A stretch of 15,452 bases of DNA from Actinomycetota bacterium (GTDB lineage: Bacteria > Actinomycetota > Actinomycetes > Nanopelagicales > Nanopelagicaceae). Under the pieces are notes generated by a model that saw nothing but the letters and a program-made list of their open reading frames with translations, was not told the origin of the DNA and did no database searches. Made by a program: the position numbers and the translations under genes. Positions 1 to 7,000 of the stretch are shown one piece after another (position 1 is the first letter of the stretch; each line of letters begins with the position of its first letter). Location: contig RFSC01000010.1 in assembly GCA_009924185.1 (NCBI GenBank), positions 1 to 15,452 of the forward strand, written 5' to 3'.

Positions 1-909
1 AAAGATTTAGATCTACTTGGAATTGCCCGTCGCACCCCTGGGTTCACTGGTGCTGACTTAGCAAATGTTTTAAATGAAGCGGCTTTGTTAACGGCAAGGC
101 AAAATCGCAAGATTGTCGGCCGCGATGATATTGATGAAGCGATTGATCGCGTAATGGCTGGCCCACAGCGTAAATCAAGGCTTATGAGCGAGGAAGAACG
201 TCGCGTTACTGCGTATCACGAAGGCGGCCACGCACTTGTGGCGCACGCTTTGCCTCATACCGATCCGGTACACAAAATCACCATCATGCCGCGTGGTCAT
301 GCATTGGGTTACACAATGGTTTTGCCAGATGAAGATAAGTACTCAACAACCCGCAATCAGATGGTGGATCAACTGGCATACACAATGGGTGGCCGTGCCG
401 CAGAAGAGTTGGTGTTCCATGATCCAACCACCGGTGCATCAAATGACATTGAGAAAGCCACGACTTTGGCACGTGCCATGGTTACGCAGTACGGCATGAC
501 TGAAAAATTAGGTGCCATCAAACTTGGAACCAGCGATTCAGCGCCATTCCTCGGTAGAGATTACGGACATCAAAGAGATTACTCAGAGGACATCGCCTCT
601 GCGGTAGATCAAGAGATTAGGGCTTTGATTGAAGGCGCCCATCAAGAGGCTTATGAGATCTTGGTGGAGAACCGTTCTATTCTTGATTCTCTAGTTGAAG
701 AGTTGTTAGAGAAAGAAACACTTCACAAGGAAGAGATTGAAGTTATCTTCAAAAATGTTGCGCTGCGTCCAAAGCGTCCAGCTTGGACCGGCTCCTCACA
801 ACGCCAACCATCTCGCATTCCACCGGTTGCGTTAAAGCCACGAAATAACGGCACACCAATTGAAGAAAAACCGAAGCGTAAAAAGAAATCAGCCGCCAAG
901 GATGAGTAA
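1..909 (+). CDS. ftsH: ATP-dependent zinc metalloprotease FtsH, C-terminal part (5' end outside window)
   Basis: FtsH is a hexameric inner-membrane AAA protease that unfolds and degrades membrane and soluble proteins. The reading frame is open from base 1, so only the last 302 residues are visible. The fragment starts in the AAA lid (TPGFTGADLANVLNEAAL, residues 12-29). It then holds the M41 peptidase domain with the zinc motif HEGGH at residues 73-77 (bases 217-231; HEAGH is more usual), and Asp149 in ASNDIEKAT, which fits the third zinc ligand. The tail is basic and low in complexity, ending KPKRKKKSAAKDE, as in many actinobacterial FtsH proteins. The membrane segments, Walker A and Walker B lie upstream of the window. 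The stop codon overlaps the start of folE, and ftsH-folE is the standard actinobacterial order. The identification is firm. Confidence 0.96.
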   Translation, partial: KDLDLLGIARRTPGFTGADLANVLNEAALLTARQNRKIVGRDDIDEAIDRVMAGPQRKSRLMSEEERRVTAYHEGGHALVAHALPHTDPVHKITIMPRGHALGYTMVLPDEDKYSTTRNQMVDQLAYTMGGRAAEELVFHDPTTGASNDIEKATTLARAMVTQYGMTEKLGAIKLGTSDSAPFLGRDYGHQRDYSEDIASAVDQEIRALIEGAHQEAYEILVENRSILDSLVEELLEKETLHKEEIEVIFKNVALRPKRPAWTGSSQRQPSRIPPVALKPRNNGTPIEEKPKRKKKSAAKDE

Positions 910-1474
910 GCAGTTTGATGCGCAGCGTGCTGAAAAAGCGGTAACTGAACTTCTCCTTGCACTTGGTGAAGATCCCACCCGTGATGGTTTGCGTGACACC
1001 CCAAAGCGGGTGGCACGTGCGCTGCAGGAAAATTTTCAAGGTCTGTATCAAGAGCCAAAGGATGTATTAACCACCACCTTTGATATCGGCCACGAAGAGC
1101 TGATTATTGTGCGAGATATAGAGGTTTTCTCCCACTGTGAGCATCACCTAACTCCATTTCATGGGGTTGCTCATATCGGTTACATCCCGGGCGCTTCAGG
1201 AAAGGTAACTGGATTGTCAAAGCTGGCTCGTTTGGTAGATCTATATGCCAGACGTCCTCAGGTGCAGGAAAGATTGACCTCACAGATTGCCGATGCGATG
1301 GTGGAGGTGTTGCAACCAGGTGGCGTGATTGTGATTATTGATTGTGAGCATCTCTGTATGTCAATGCGCGGCGTACGTAAATCTGAGGCCCGCACCATTA
1401 CTAGTGCGGTTCGTGGCATGTTGCGTGATCCAGCTACCCGCGCTGAAGCGATGTCACTAATAACAACTAAGTAG
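902..1474 (+). CDS. folE: GTP cyclohydrolase I
   Basis: FolE converts GTP to 7,8-dihydroneopterin triphosphate, the first step of tetrahydrofolate synthesis, in the cytoplasm. The 190-residue protein has the usual length for the bacterial type IA enzyme. The zinc ligands are visible as Cys79 and His82 in FSHCEHHLTPFHG and Cys152 in CEHLCMSMRGVRK. The frame is open further upstream (from 860), but the ATG at 902 is preferred: it overlaps the ftsH stop by eight bases, and the protein then begins directly before the family's N-terminal helix. The short AAGG just before the ATG is too close to be a good ribosome site, so translation is probably coupled to ftsH. It is the first of four consecutive folate genes. 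No missing residues were noticed. Confidence 0.96.
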   Translation: MSKQFDAQRAEKAVTELLLALGEDPTRDGLRDTPKRVARALQENFQGLYQEPKDVLTTTFDIGHEELIIVRDIEVFSHCEHHLTPFHGVAHIGYIPGASGKVTGLSKLARLVDLYARRPQVQERLTSQIADAMVEVLQPGGVIVIIDCEHLCMSMRGVRKSEARTITSAVRGMLRDPATRAEAMSLITTK

Positions 1475-1479
1475 TTTTT

Positions 1480-2286
1480 ATGACCACATTGGTAATGGGG
1501 ATTTTAAATGTTACCCCAGATTCTTTTGCAGATGGCGGCAAACACTTCTCGCTAGAAAAAGCTTTAGCTCGCGCCGATGAAATGATTGCAGAGGGTGTAG
1601 ACATCATTGATGTGGGCGGTGAGTCAACAAAACCTGGCGCCGAGAGAGTAAGTGAACAGGAAGAACTAGATCGAGTAATTCCAGTAATTACCGAATTGGT
1701 AAGAAAGCAGGTTCAGGTATCGATTGACACAACTAGATCTAATGTTGCGGCGCAAGCGATAAAGCTTGGGGCGCATTATGTGAATGATGTAAGTGGTGGA
1801 TTGGCTGATGCCAAGATGTATAAATTGATTGCGGACAATCCGCAGGTGCAGTACATAATTATGCATTGGCGAGCACACTCAAAAAATATGCAGGAGCTAG
1901 CCACATATAAGGATGTGGTCAAAGAGGTTAAGGAAGAGTTAGAGGCGCGCATTGACTCCGCAATTGAATCTGGAGTTAACCCAGAACAAATAATTATTGA
2001 TCCCGGCTTAGGATTTTCGAAACTCCCAGAACACAACTGGGAGCTATTGAAAAACATTGATCGAGTAGCGCTTTTGGGGTATCCGGTCCTGGTCGGAGCC
2101 TCCAGAAAGAGGTTTTTAGGTGAGCTCACGGGAACCTCTAATCCAGATGAGCGGGAATCTGCATCGATTGCAGTAACCGCCATGATGGCTAAGCAAAGTG
2201 TTTGGGCGGTGCGCACCCACTCTGTAAAACCACATCGTGATGCAATTGCGACAGTAAATGCTTTCGCCAAAAATAGAGCGGAGTAG
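1480..2286 (+). CDS. folP: Dihydropteroate synthase
   Basis: FolP condenses 6-hydroxymethyl-dihydropterin pyrophosphate with p-aminobenzoate to give dihydropteroate, and is the sulfonamide target. The 268-residue TIM-barrel protein shows the family signatures: NVTPDSFADGG at residues 10-20, DVGGESTKPGA at 45-54, SIDTTR at 81-86, NDVSGG at 102-107, DPGLGFSK at 174-181 and GASRKRF at 206-212. Near the C-terminus the usual RVHDV reads RTHSV (Arg245, His247): the phosphate-binding Arg and His are kept, but the Asp is Ser. The gene starts five bases after the folE stop without a visible Shine-Dalgarno sequence. Its TAG stop forms part of a putative -10 element for folB. Function is secure; the effect of the Asp-to-Ser change is unknown. 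Confidence 0.95.
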   Translation: MTTLVMGILNVTPDSFADGGKHFSLEKALARADEMIAEGVDIIDVGGESTKPGAERVSEQEELDRVIPVITELVRKQVQVSIDTTRSNVAAQAIKLGAHYVNDVSGGLADAKMYKLIADNPQVQYIIMHWRAHSKNMQELATYKDVVKEVKEELEARIDSAIESGVNPEQIIIDPGLGFSKLPEHNWELLKNIDRVALLGYPVLVGASRKRFLGELTGTSNPDERESASIAVTAMMAKQSVWAVRTHSVKPHRDAIATVNAFAKNRAE

Positions 2287-2289
2287 AGT
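2284..2289 (+). promoter_or_regulatory. Putative -10 element of a leaderless folB promoter
   Basis: TAGAGT fits the actinobacterial -10 consensus TANNNT and ends six bases before the folB GTG, which would place transcription start on or next to the start codon. The first three bases are the folP stop codon. No clear -35 hexamer is seen. folB also lacks a Shine-Dalgarno sequence, which agrees with leaderless translation. Confidence 0.5.
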
Positions 2290-2295
2290 GACGCC

Positions 2296-2658
2296 GTGAG
2301 CGACAAAATCAGAGTTACCGGCATCGAAGCTTTGGGATATCACGGGCTATATGACTCCGAGCGTGAAATAGGTCAACCATTTGTGGTCGATGTGGTTTTG
2401 AAATTGGATTTAGAAAAAGCGGGCAAGACTGACGAGATTGATTACACCGTTGATTACAACGATATTGCGGTATTGATTCATAATGAAATTGTTGGCCCAC
2501 CGATGAAATTGTTAGAAACTTTAGCGGAGAAGATTTGCAGCAAGATTTTCGCTGCCTATCCATTGGTTGAAGAGATTGAAGTTACAGTCCATAAGCCACG
2601 CGCCCCTATCTCAGTCCCCTTCGGTGATGTTTCAATCACCATCAAAAGGGAGCGATGA
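2296..2658 (+). CDS. folB: Dihydroneopterin aldolase
   Basis: FolB cleaves 7,8-dihydroneopterin to 6-hydroxymethyl-dihydropterin and glycolaldehyde, the step between FolE and FolK. The 120-residue length is typical. The family pattern is visible: GYHGLYDSEREIGQPF near residues 14-29 contains the conserved catalytic-region Glu, and VHKPRAPI near 98-105 contains the conserved Lys. The start is GTG, nine bases after the folP stop. No ribosome site is visible, but TAGAGT lies six bases upstream, so the messenger may be leaderless. The stop overlaps the folK ATG as ATGA, implying coupled translation. The enzyme family is certain from the pattern. Confidence 0.94.
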   Translation: MSDKIRVTGIEALGYHGLYDSEREIGQPFVVDVVLKLDLEKAGKTDEIDYTVDYNDIAVLIHNEIVGPPMKLLETLAEKICSKIFAAYPLVEEIEVTVHKPRAPISVPFGDVSITIKRER

Positions 2659-2884
2659 GAGTAGTTCTTGCGTTAGGTGCAAACCTAGGTAATCCAAAAC
2701 AACAAATCTAGATATCGACATAATTGATTATGAAGGTTTCTTTCTGGAAAGTGATGAGTTAACCCTGCCTCATCCAAGGGCCCATGAGCGCAGATTTGTG
2801 TTGGAACCCTGGGCAGAGATCGACCCTGATGCGGTGCTGCGCGAGCATGGCCCGATAAAGGAGCTTTTGGCCGCTTTGCCATAG
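2655..2884 (+). pseudogene. folK: 6-hydroxymethyl-dihydropterin pyrophosphokinase, disrupted by an internal deletion
   Basis: FolK transfers pyrophosphate from ATP to 6-hydroxymethyl-dihydropterin, making the FolP substrate. Two parts of the protein are visible in different frames. The N-terminus begins at the ATG overlapping folB and reads MRVVLALGANLGNPKQQI, then hits TAG at 2709-2711. The C-terminus resumes one frame over at about 2708 with LDIDIIDYEG and LTLPHPRAHERRFVLEP, and ends at a TAG at 2882-2884. Against the 159-residue E. coli enzyme, about 74 residues are missing, near 220 bases of the form 3n+1. They include the substrate-binding middle and the GPRT preceding the metal-binding Asp pair. 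No functional kinase can be made from this sequence. As folate synthesis needs the step, an assembly error or a second copy elsewhere is likelier than true loss. Confidence 0.88.
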
Positions 2885-2889
2885 CGGGT

Positions 2890-2895
2890 TAAACT
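2890..2895 (+). promoter_or_regulatory. Possible -10 element upstream of panC
   Basis: TAAACT matches TANNNT in the 52-base gap between folK and panC, giving a predicted leader of about 35 bases that contains the panC ribosome site GGAG at 2924-2927. An eight-base palindrome TGGTACCA (2906-2913) lies just downstream. No good -35 is seen, so support is weak. Confidence 0.25.
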
Positions 2896-2936
2896 TTGTA
2901 ACGCCTGGTACCACCAACGGACTGGAGCTTTATCAA

Positions 2937-3746
2937 GTGAAGATGATGCAACTCCTTACGGAGATCGAAAAGCCCTGCGCTTTTGTGCCCACTATGGGTG
3001 CTCTACATGCCGGCCATCAATCTTTGATTTCTCAGGCTCGTGAGTTATGCGATGAGGTAGTAGTTTCGGTATTTGTTAACCCATTGCAGTTTGAAGATAA
3101 AGAAGATCTAGCAAAGTATCCCCGCACTCCGGAGAAAGATGCGGAGTTAGCGGCCGCTGCAGGGGCAACGGTGCTTTGGACACCAAGTTATGAAGATGTT
3201 TATCCAAACCAAATTACAAAATTATCAGCTGGTGAGTTAGGCGATAAGTTTGAAGGGGTACATCGCCCTGGACACTTTGATGGTGTTTTAACTGTGGTGC
3301 ATCGTTTGTTTGAATTGGTAAAGCCCAAATACGCCATCTTTGGCGAAAAAGATTTTCAACAACTTTTCTTAATTACCAAAATGGCAGCGCAACTCCACCC
3401 AGAAATTGAAATCATTGCCGCTCCAACGGTGCGTGAATCAAGTGGATTAGCTATGTCATCAAGAAATGTGCGGCTAAATAAAGATGCTCGAATCACAGCA
3501 GATGTGATTAGCAAAGTATTGCGCACCGCTACTGAGAGTGATTCAGTAGAGCTGGCTAGAAAGCAACTAGGGGAGTTAGCAGGTAATCCAGATTTCCAAC
3601 TGGATTACGCCGAGATTATCGATGAAGCCAACTTTGAATTAGCAGGTAATGAGACGCAGCAAGCCCGGGCCATTGTCGCGGGCTGGATAAATGGGGTGCG
3701 TTTGATTGACAATATGGAGATGAAGAGCGCGTTGGTGCGAGCATGA
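2937..3746 (+). CDS. panC: Pantoate--beta-alanine ligase (pantothenate synthetase)
   Basis: PanC joins pantoate and beta-alanine using ATP to give pantothenate, the CoA precursor. The 269-residue protein is a little short because its N-terminus has about ten residues fewer than usual before the signature FVPTMGALHAGH (16-27), which holds the nucleotide-binding HxGH. Further family motifs are SVFVNPLQF, GEKDFQQLFL, and TVRESSGLAMSSRNVRL with the KMSKS-like loop. The start is GTG, supported by GGAG at 2924-2927 with a nine-base spacer. The frame is also open upstream of the GTG to about 2880, but without another start codon. The stop overlaps the nadB ATG as ATGA. panD, often adjacent in actinobacteria, is not here. 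Function is secure; the N-terminus is less so. Confidence 0.94.
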   Translation: MKMMQLLTEIEKPCAFVPTMGALHAGHQSLISQARELCDEVVVSVFVNPLQFEDKEDLAKYPRTPEKDAELAAAAGATVLWTPSYEDVYPNQITKLSAGELGDKFEGVHRPGHFDGVLTVVHRLFELVKPKYAIFGEKDFQQLFLITKMAAQLHPEIEIIAAPTVRESSGLAMSSRNVRLNKDARITADVISKVLRTATESDSVELARKQLGELAGNPDFQLDYAEIIDEANFELAGNETQQARAIVAGWINGVRLIDNMEMKSALVRA

Positions 3747-5371
3747 GATTGCTAGCTCCTACTCCAGGTTGGACCGCGAAAGCTGATGTGGTCGTAATTG
3801 GTTCTGGTGTCGCTGGTTTAACTACCGCGCTACAAATCCGCGCCCACAACCTATCGGTTTTGCTAGTCACAAAATCATTTATTGACGCTGGTTCTACCAA
3901 GTGGGCACAGGGTGGAATCGCCGCCGCTTTAGGTCCCGGTGATTCACCAGAGCAGCATGAAAAAGACACTCTGGTTGCAGGAGCTGGTTTGTGTGATCTA
4001 CCTGCGGTAAAGGTTTTGGTTAGTGAAGGACCAGAGGCGGTTCGTAAGTTAATTGCACGTGGTGCGGTATTTGATAAATCAGAGACGGGTGAAATCGCTT
4101 TAACCCGTGAAGGTGGACATCTTCGTAATCGCATTTTGCATGCTGGTGGAGATGCAACCGGCGCTGAAGTTTCTCGTGCCTTGTTAGCAGCGGTTTCTAA
4201 TGATCCTGGAATTGAGGTAGTGGAACATGCATTGGTGCTTGATGCACTTAAGACCAGATCTGGTCGAGTTTGCGGGGTAACACTGCATGTTATTGGTGAA
4301 GGTCGTCGTGATGGAGTTGGTCAGGTTTTGGCGCGCGCCGTTGTATTAGCTACTGGTGGATTAGGTCAGGTTTACTCGCAAACTACAAATCCATCTGTTT
4401 CAACCGGTGATGGCGTTGCTCTAGCTTTGCGCGCTGGTGCGGCGGTTGCTGATGTTGAGTTTATTCAATTCCATCCCACAGTTTTGTATATAGGCGAAGG
4501 CTCTAAAGGACAACAACCATTAATTTCAGAGGCGGTTCGTGGCGAAGGTGCATTTTTAGTTAATGACAAAGGCGAAAGATTTATGCAGGCGGTGCATCCG
4601 CTAGCGGATCTTGCACCACGTGACATTGTTGCTAAAGAAATTTCCCGCCAGATGAAGTTAACCGGTGCGCAACATGTTTGGCTTGATGCCCGTGGAATTT
4701 CAGATTTTGCCGAACGTTTTCCAAATATTTTCGCCTCATGCAAAGAGATTGGCATCGATCCAGCGCATGATTTGATTCCGGTAGCCCCTGCTTCGCATTA
4801 CGCATCAGGTGGCGTACGCACTGATTTAAATGGCCATTCCTCTGTTCCTGGACTTTATGCGGTGGGCGAGACGGCATGCACTGGTGCTCATGGAGCTAAT
4901 CGCTTGGCCTCTAACTCATTGCTAGAAGGTTTGGTATTTGGCGCCCGCATCGCAGAGGACATCGCAGCAAACCTTTCCGAGTTTGAAAATCCTGCACCGC
5001 AAGATCCCAATGAATTTCTACTTTCACCATCAATCCGCGGCGAGTTACAACGCGCTATGTCAAAAGGTGCTGCTGTAGTGCGCACTAAAGAAAGTTTGCA
5101 GGAAACTCTAGCTACTCTAGATAAGTTGAAAAACGCCACCACAATCTTTGCCAATTTAGATGCGTGGGAAACCACAAATCTTTATCTTTTAGCGACCGCA
5201 ATTGTGAAATCCGCTTTAGAGCGCACCGAATCACGTGGCTCCCATTTCCGTGGAGATTATCCAGAAGGATCTGATAACTGGATCAAGCGAATTCACCAAA
5301 ACCTTTCCTCCGACGGTAGTTGGAGTTCAACAACTGAGGAGGTGTTCAATGACCTCTCCATCGCTCGTTAA
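3743..5371 (+). CDS. nadB: L-aspartate oxidase
   Basis: NadB is a flavoenzyme that oxidises L-aspartate to iminoaspartate, the first step of de novo NAD synthesis. Its 542 residues are normal for the family. The FAD-binding Rossmann motif GSGVAGL is at residues 20-26. Active-site family patterns follow: ILHAGGDATGAEVSRALL, EFIQFHPT, SHYASGGVRTDLNG and GANRLASNSLLEGLVFGARIA. The C-terminal helical domain is complete. The related succinate dehydrogenase and fumarate reductase flavoproteins share the fold, but NadB is favoured by the length, the ASGGV region and the adjacent nadC. The start overlaps the panC stop by four bases. The product needs quinolinate synthase (NadA), which is not encoded in this window. 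Confidence 0.95.
   Translation: MRLLAPTPGWTAKADVVVIGSGVAGLTTALQIRAHNLSVLLVTKSFIDAGSTKWAQGGIAAALGPGDSPEQHEKDTLVAGAGLCDLPAVKVLVSEGPEAVRKLIARGAVFDKSETGEIALTREGGHLRNRILHAGGDATGAEVSRALLAAVSNDPGIEVVEHALVLDALKTRSGRVCGVTLHVIGEGRRDGVGQVLARAVVLATGGLGQVYSQTTNPSVSTGDGVALALRAGAAVADVEFIQFHPTVLYIGEGSKGQQPLISEAVRGEGAFLVNDKGERFMQAVHPLADLAPRDIVAKEISRQMKLTGAQHVWLDARGISDFAERFPNIFASCKEIGIDPAHDLIPVAPASHYASGGVRTDLNGHSSVPGLYAVGETACTGAHGANRLASNSLLEGLVFGARIAEDIAANLSEFENPAPQDPNEFLLSPSIRGELQRAMSKGAAVVRTKESLQETLATLDKLKNATTIFANLDAWETTNLYLLATAIVKSALERTESRGSHFRGDYPEGSDNWIKRIHQNLSSDGSWSSTTEEVFNDLSIAR
5336..5342 (+). promoter_or_regulatory. Strong ribosome binding site fixing the nadC start
   Basis: GAGGAGG lies six bases before the ATG at 5349 and is the best Shine-Dalgarno match in the window. 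It sits inside the 3' end of nadB and rules against the longer open frame that begins at 5235. Confidence 0.85.
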
Positions 5372-6215
5372 TCAGATTGAGGCTGTAGGTTTAAAGATTG
5401 ATTTAATTGAACAACGGGTCGCGCAAGCGTTAGCTGAGGATGCTCATGATGGTGATATCACCAGCAAGGCAACAATTACCGCGGAGCAAATCAGTAAAGC
5501 TACTTTCACAGCGCGCAAAAGTGGTGTAGTAGCCGGAACTTTGATCGCTGCCGTCGTTTTAGAACAGTGTGGTCTGGAAAATTACCAACTATTGGTAAAA
5601 GATGGCCAGGCAATAAATGCAGGTACTGAGTTGATTAAGGTTGAGGGCAACACCAGAGCGATTCTTTTGGCGGAGCGCACCGCATTGAACTTTCTCTCTC
5701 ACCTCTCTGGAATCGCCACTTTGACTGCGCAATGGGTCAAAGCGGTGGAGGGCACCAAAACTCAAGTACGAGATACCCGCAAAACCACACCTGGGCTGCG
5801 GGAGCTAGAGAAGTACGCGGTTCGTATGGGCGGCGGCACAAATCACCGCATGACCTTGAGTGATGGCGCGTTGATTAAGGACAATCACATTGCAGCCGCC
5901 GGATCGGTCACCGCTGCGATAAGTAATGTAAAAAAAGAGTTTCCCGGAGTCGAGATTGAGGTCGAGGTAGACAATCTCGAACAATTAAAGGAAGCGCTAC
6001 AAACCGGGGTAGATATCGTGCTGTTGGACAACATGAGTATCGAGCAAACCAAAGCAGCGGTTGAAATCAGCAAAGGTTTCAATACCAAGCTGGAATCATC
6101 TGGTGGCTTAAAGATTGAAAACGCTGCCGCATACGCTGCATCCGGTGTGGATTACTTAGCTGTCGGTGCGCTGACCCACTCAGCGCCCGTTTTAGATATC
6201 GGATTGGACTTCTAA
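5349..6215 (+). CDS. nadC: Nicotinate-nucleotide pyrophosphorylase (quinolinate phosphoribosyltransferase)
   Basis: NadC converts quinolinate and phosphoribosyl pyrophosphate into nicotinate mononucleotide, carbon dioxide and pyrophosphate, committing quinolinate to NAD. The 288-residue length is typical. Motifs in order are DGDITS (34-39), ERTALNFLSHLSGIAT (109-124), RDTRKTTPGLRELEKYAV (141-158), GGGTNHRMTLSDGALIKDNH (161-180), EVEVDN (204-209), LLDN (225-228) and ESSGGL (249-254). These carry the basic residues that bind quinolinate and the acidic residues that bind metal and PRPP. The ATG at 5349 overlaps nadB by 23 bases and is backed by the GAGGAGG site. The stop overlaps the coaX start as TAATG. 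Identification is firm. Confidence 0.96.
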   Translation: MTSPSLVNQIEAVGLKIDLIEQRVAQALAEDAHDGDITSKATITAEQISKATFTARKSGVVAGTLIAAVVLEQCGLENYQLLVKDGQAINAGTELIKVEGNTRAILLAERTALNFLSHLSGIATLTAQWVKAVEGTKTQVRDTRKTTPGLRELEKYAVRMGGGTNHRMTLSDGALIKDNHIAAAGSVTAAISNVKKEFPGVEIEVEVDNLEQLKEALQTGVDIVLLDNMSIEQTKAAVEISKGFNTKLESSGGLKIENAAAYAASGVDYLAVGALTHSAPVLDIGLDF

Positions 6216-6988
6216 TGCTGCTCACTATTGATATCGGAAACACCAACACCGTACTTGGCATCTTTGATGGCGAGGAGATGGTTGATTCCTGGCGAGTCAA
6301 AACCGATGCTAGAGACACAGCAGATGAACTGTTGTTGCAGTACCGCTCACTTATTACCGGTTACACCATCACTGGATTAGCGCTTTGCTCTACTGTGCCA
6401 TCGGTGCTTCGTGAAGCCCGCACCATGATTGGCAGATACTTCAAAGATATCCGCACCACAATTATTGAACCTGGCGTTAAAACCGGTGTGCCATTACTAG
6501 TAGATAATCCGAAAGAGATTGGCGCTGATCGCATCGTAAATACTCTGGCGGCGCATCATCTAAATGGAGAAGGCGCTTGTATCGTTGTTGATTTTGGTAC
6601 TTCTACAAATCTCGATGTAGTTTCTCCAAAAGGAGAGTTTCTAGGTGGTGCACTTGCACCAGGAATCGAAATTTCGGTTGAGGCTTTGGCCTCTCGTGCA
6701 GCACAGCTACGCAAAGTTGAGTTAGTTAAACCAAAATCGGTAATTGGAAAAAACACGGTAGAAGCTCTGCAATCCGGCACTATTTTCGGCTTTGCCGGTC
6801 AGGTTGATGGCCTGGTGCATCGCATCAGCGATGAGCTAGATGCGCTCTATCCCGATAATGACAAAATATCTGTAATCGCAACTGGTGGATTAGCACCACT
6901 GGTACTAGGAATTTCAGAGACTATTGATTATCACGAACCAGATCTCACACTCATCGGCCTGCGTCTAGTGCATGAACGGAATGGATAG
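6215..6988 (+). CDS. coaX: Type III pantothenate kinase
   Basis: CoaX phosphorylates pantothenate to 4'-phosphopantothenate, the first step from vitamin B5 to CoA, and acts downstream of panC in the same cluster. The 257-residue protein is an ASKHA-fold kinase. The phosphate-binding DIGNTNTVLG is at residues 6-15, GADRIVNTLAA at 103-113, VDFGTSTNLDVV at 125-136, GGALAPGIEIS at 144-154, GFAGQVDGLV at 192-201 and ATGGLAPL at 222-229. The 132-133 pair is NL where many homologues have TF, a mild deviation. The start codon overlaps the nadC stop by one base and has no ribosome site, so translational coupling is likely. Its TAG stop forms the first half of a putative lysS -10 element. Confidence 0.94.
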   Translation: MLLTIDIGNTNTVLGIFDGEEMVDSWRVKTDARDTADELLLQYRSLITGYTITGLALCSTVPSVLREARTMIGRYFKDIRTTIIEPGVKTGVPLLVDNPKEIGADRIVNTLAAHHLNGEGACIVVDFGTSTNLDVVSPKGEFLGGALAPGIEISVEALASRAAQLRKVELVKPKSVIGKNTVEALQSGTIFGFAGQVDGLVHRISDELDALYPDNDKISVIATGGLAPLVLGISETIDYHEPDLTLIGLRLVHERNG

Positions 6989-6991
6989 ACT
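6986..6991 (+). promoter_or_regulatory. Putative -10 element of a near-leaderless lysS promoter
   Basis: TAGACT fits TANNNT and ends nine bases before the lysS ATG. Its first three bases are the coaX stop codon. No Shine-Dalgarno sequence is seen before lysS. The spacing is three bases longer than in the other leaderless candidates of the window, so the call is weaker. Confidence 0.42.
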
Positions 6992-7000
6992 GCCGCCACT

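Noticed and set aside
1472..1480. TAGTTT at the folE stop as another leaderless -10 for folP
   Set aside because: Only two bases separate it from the ATG, too close for transcription to begin at or before the start codon.
1776..2324. Minus-strand 182-codon open frame opposite folP
   Set aside because: It lies wholly antisense to folP, spans its end into folB, and shows no protein family features.
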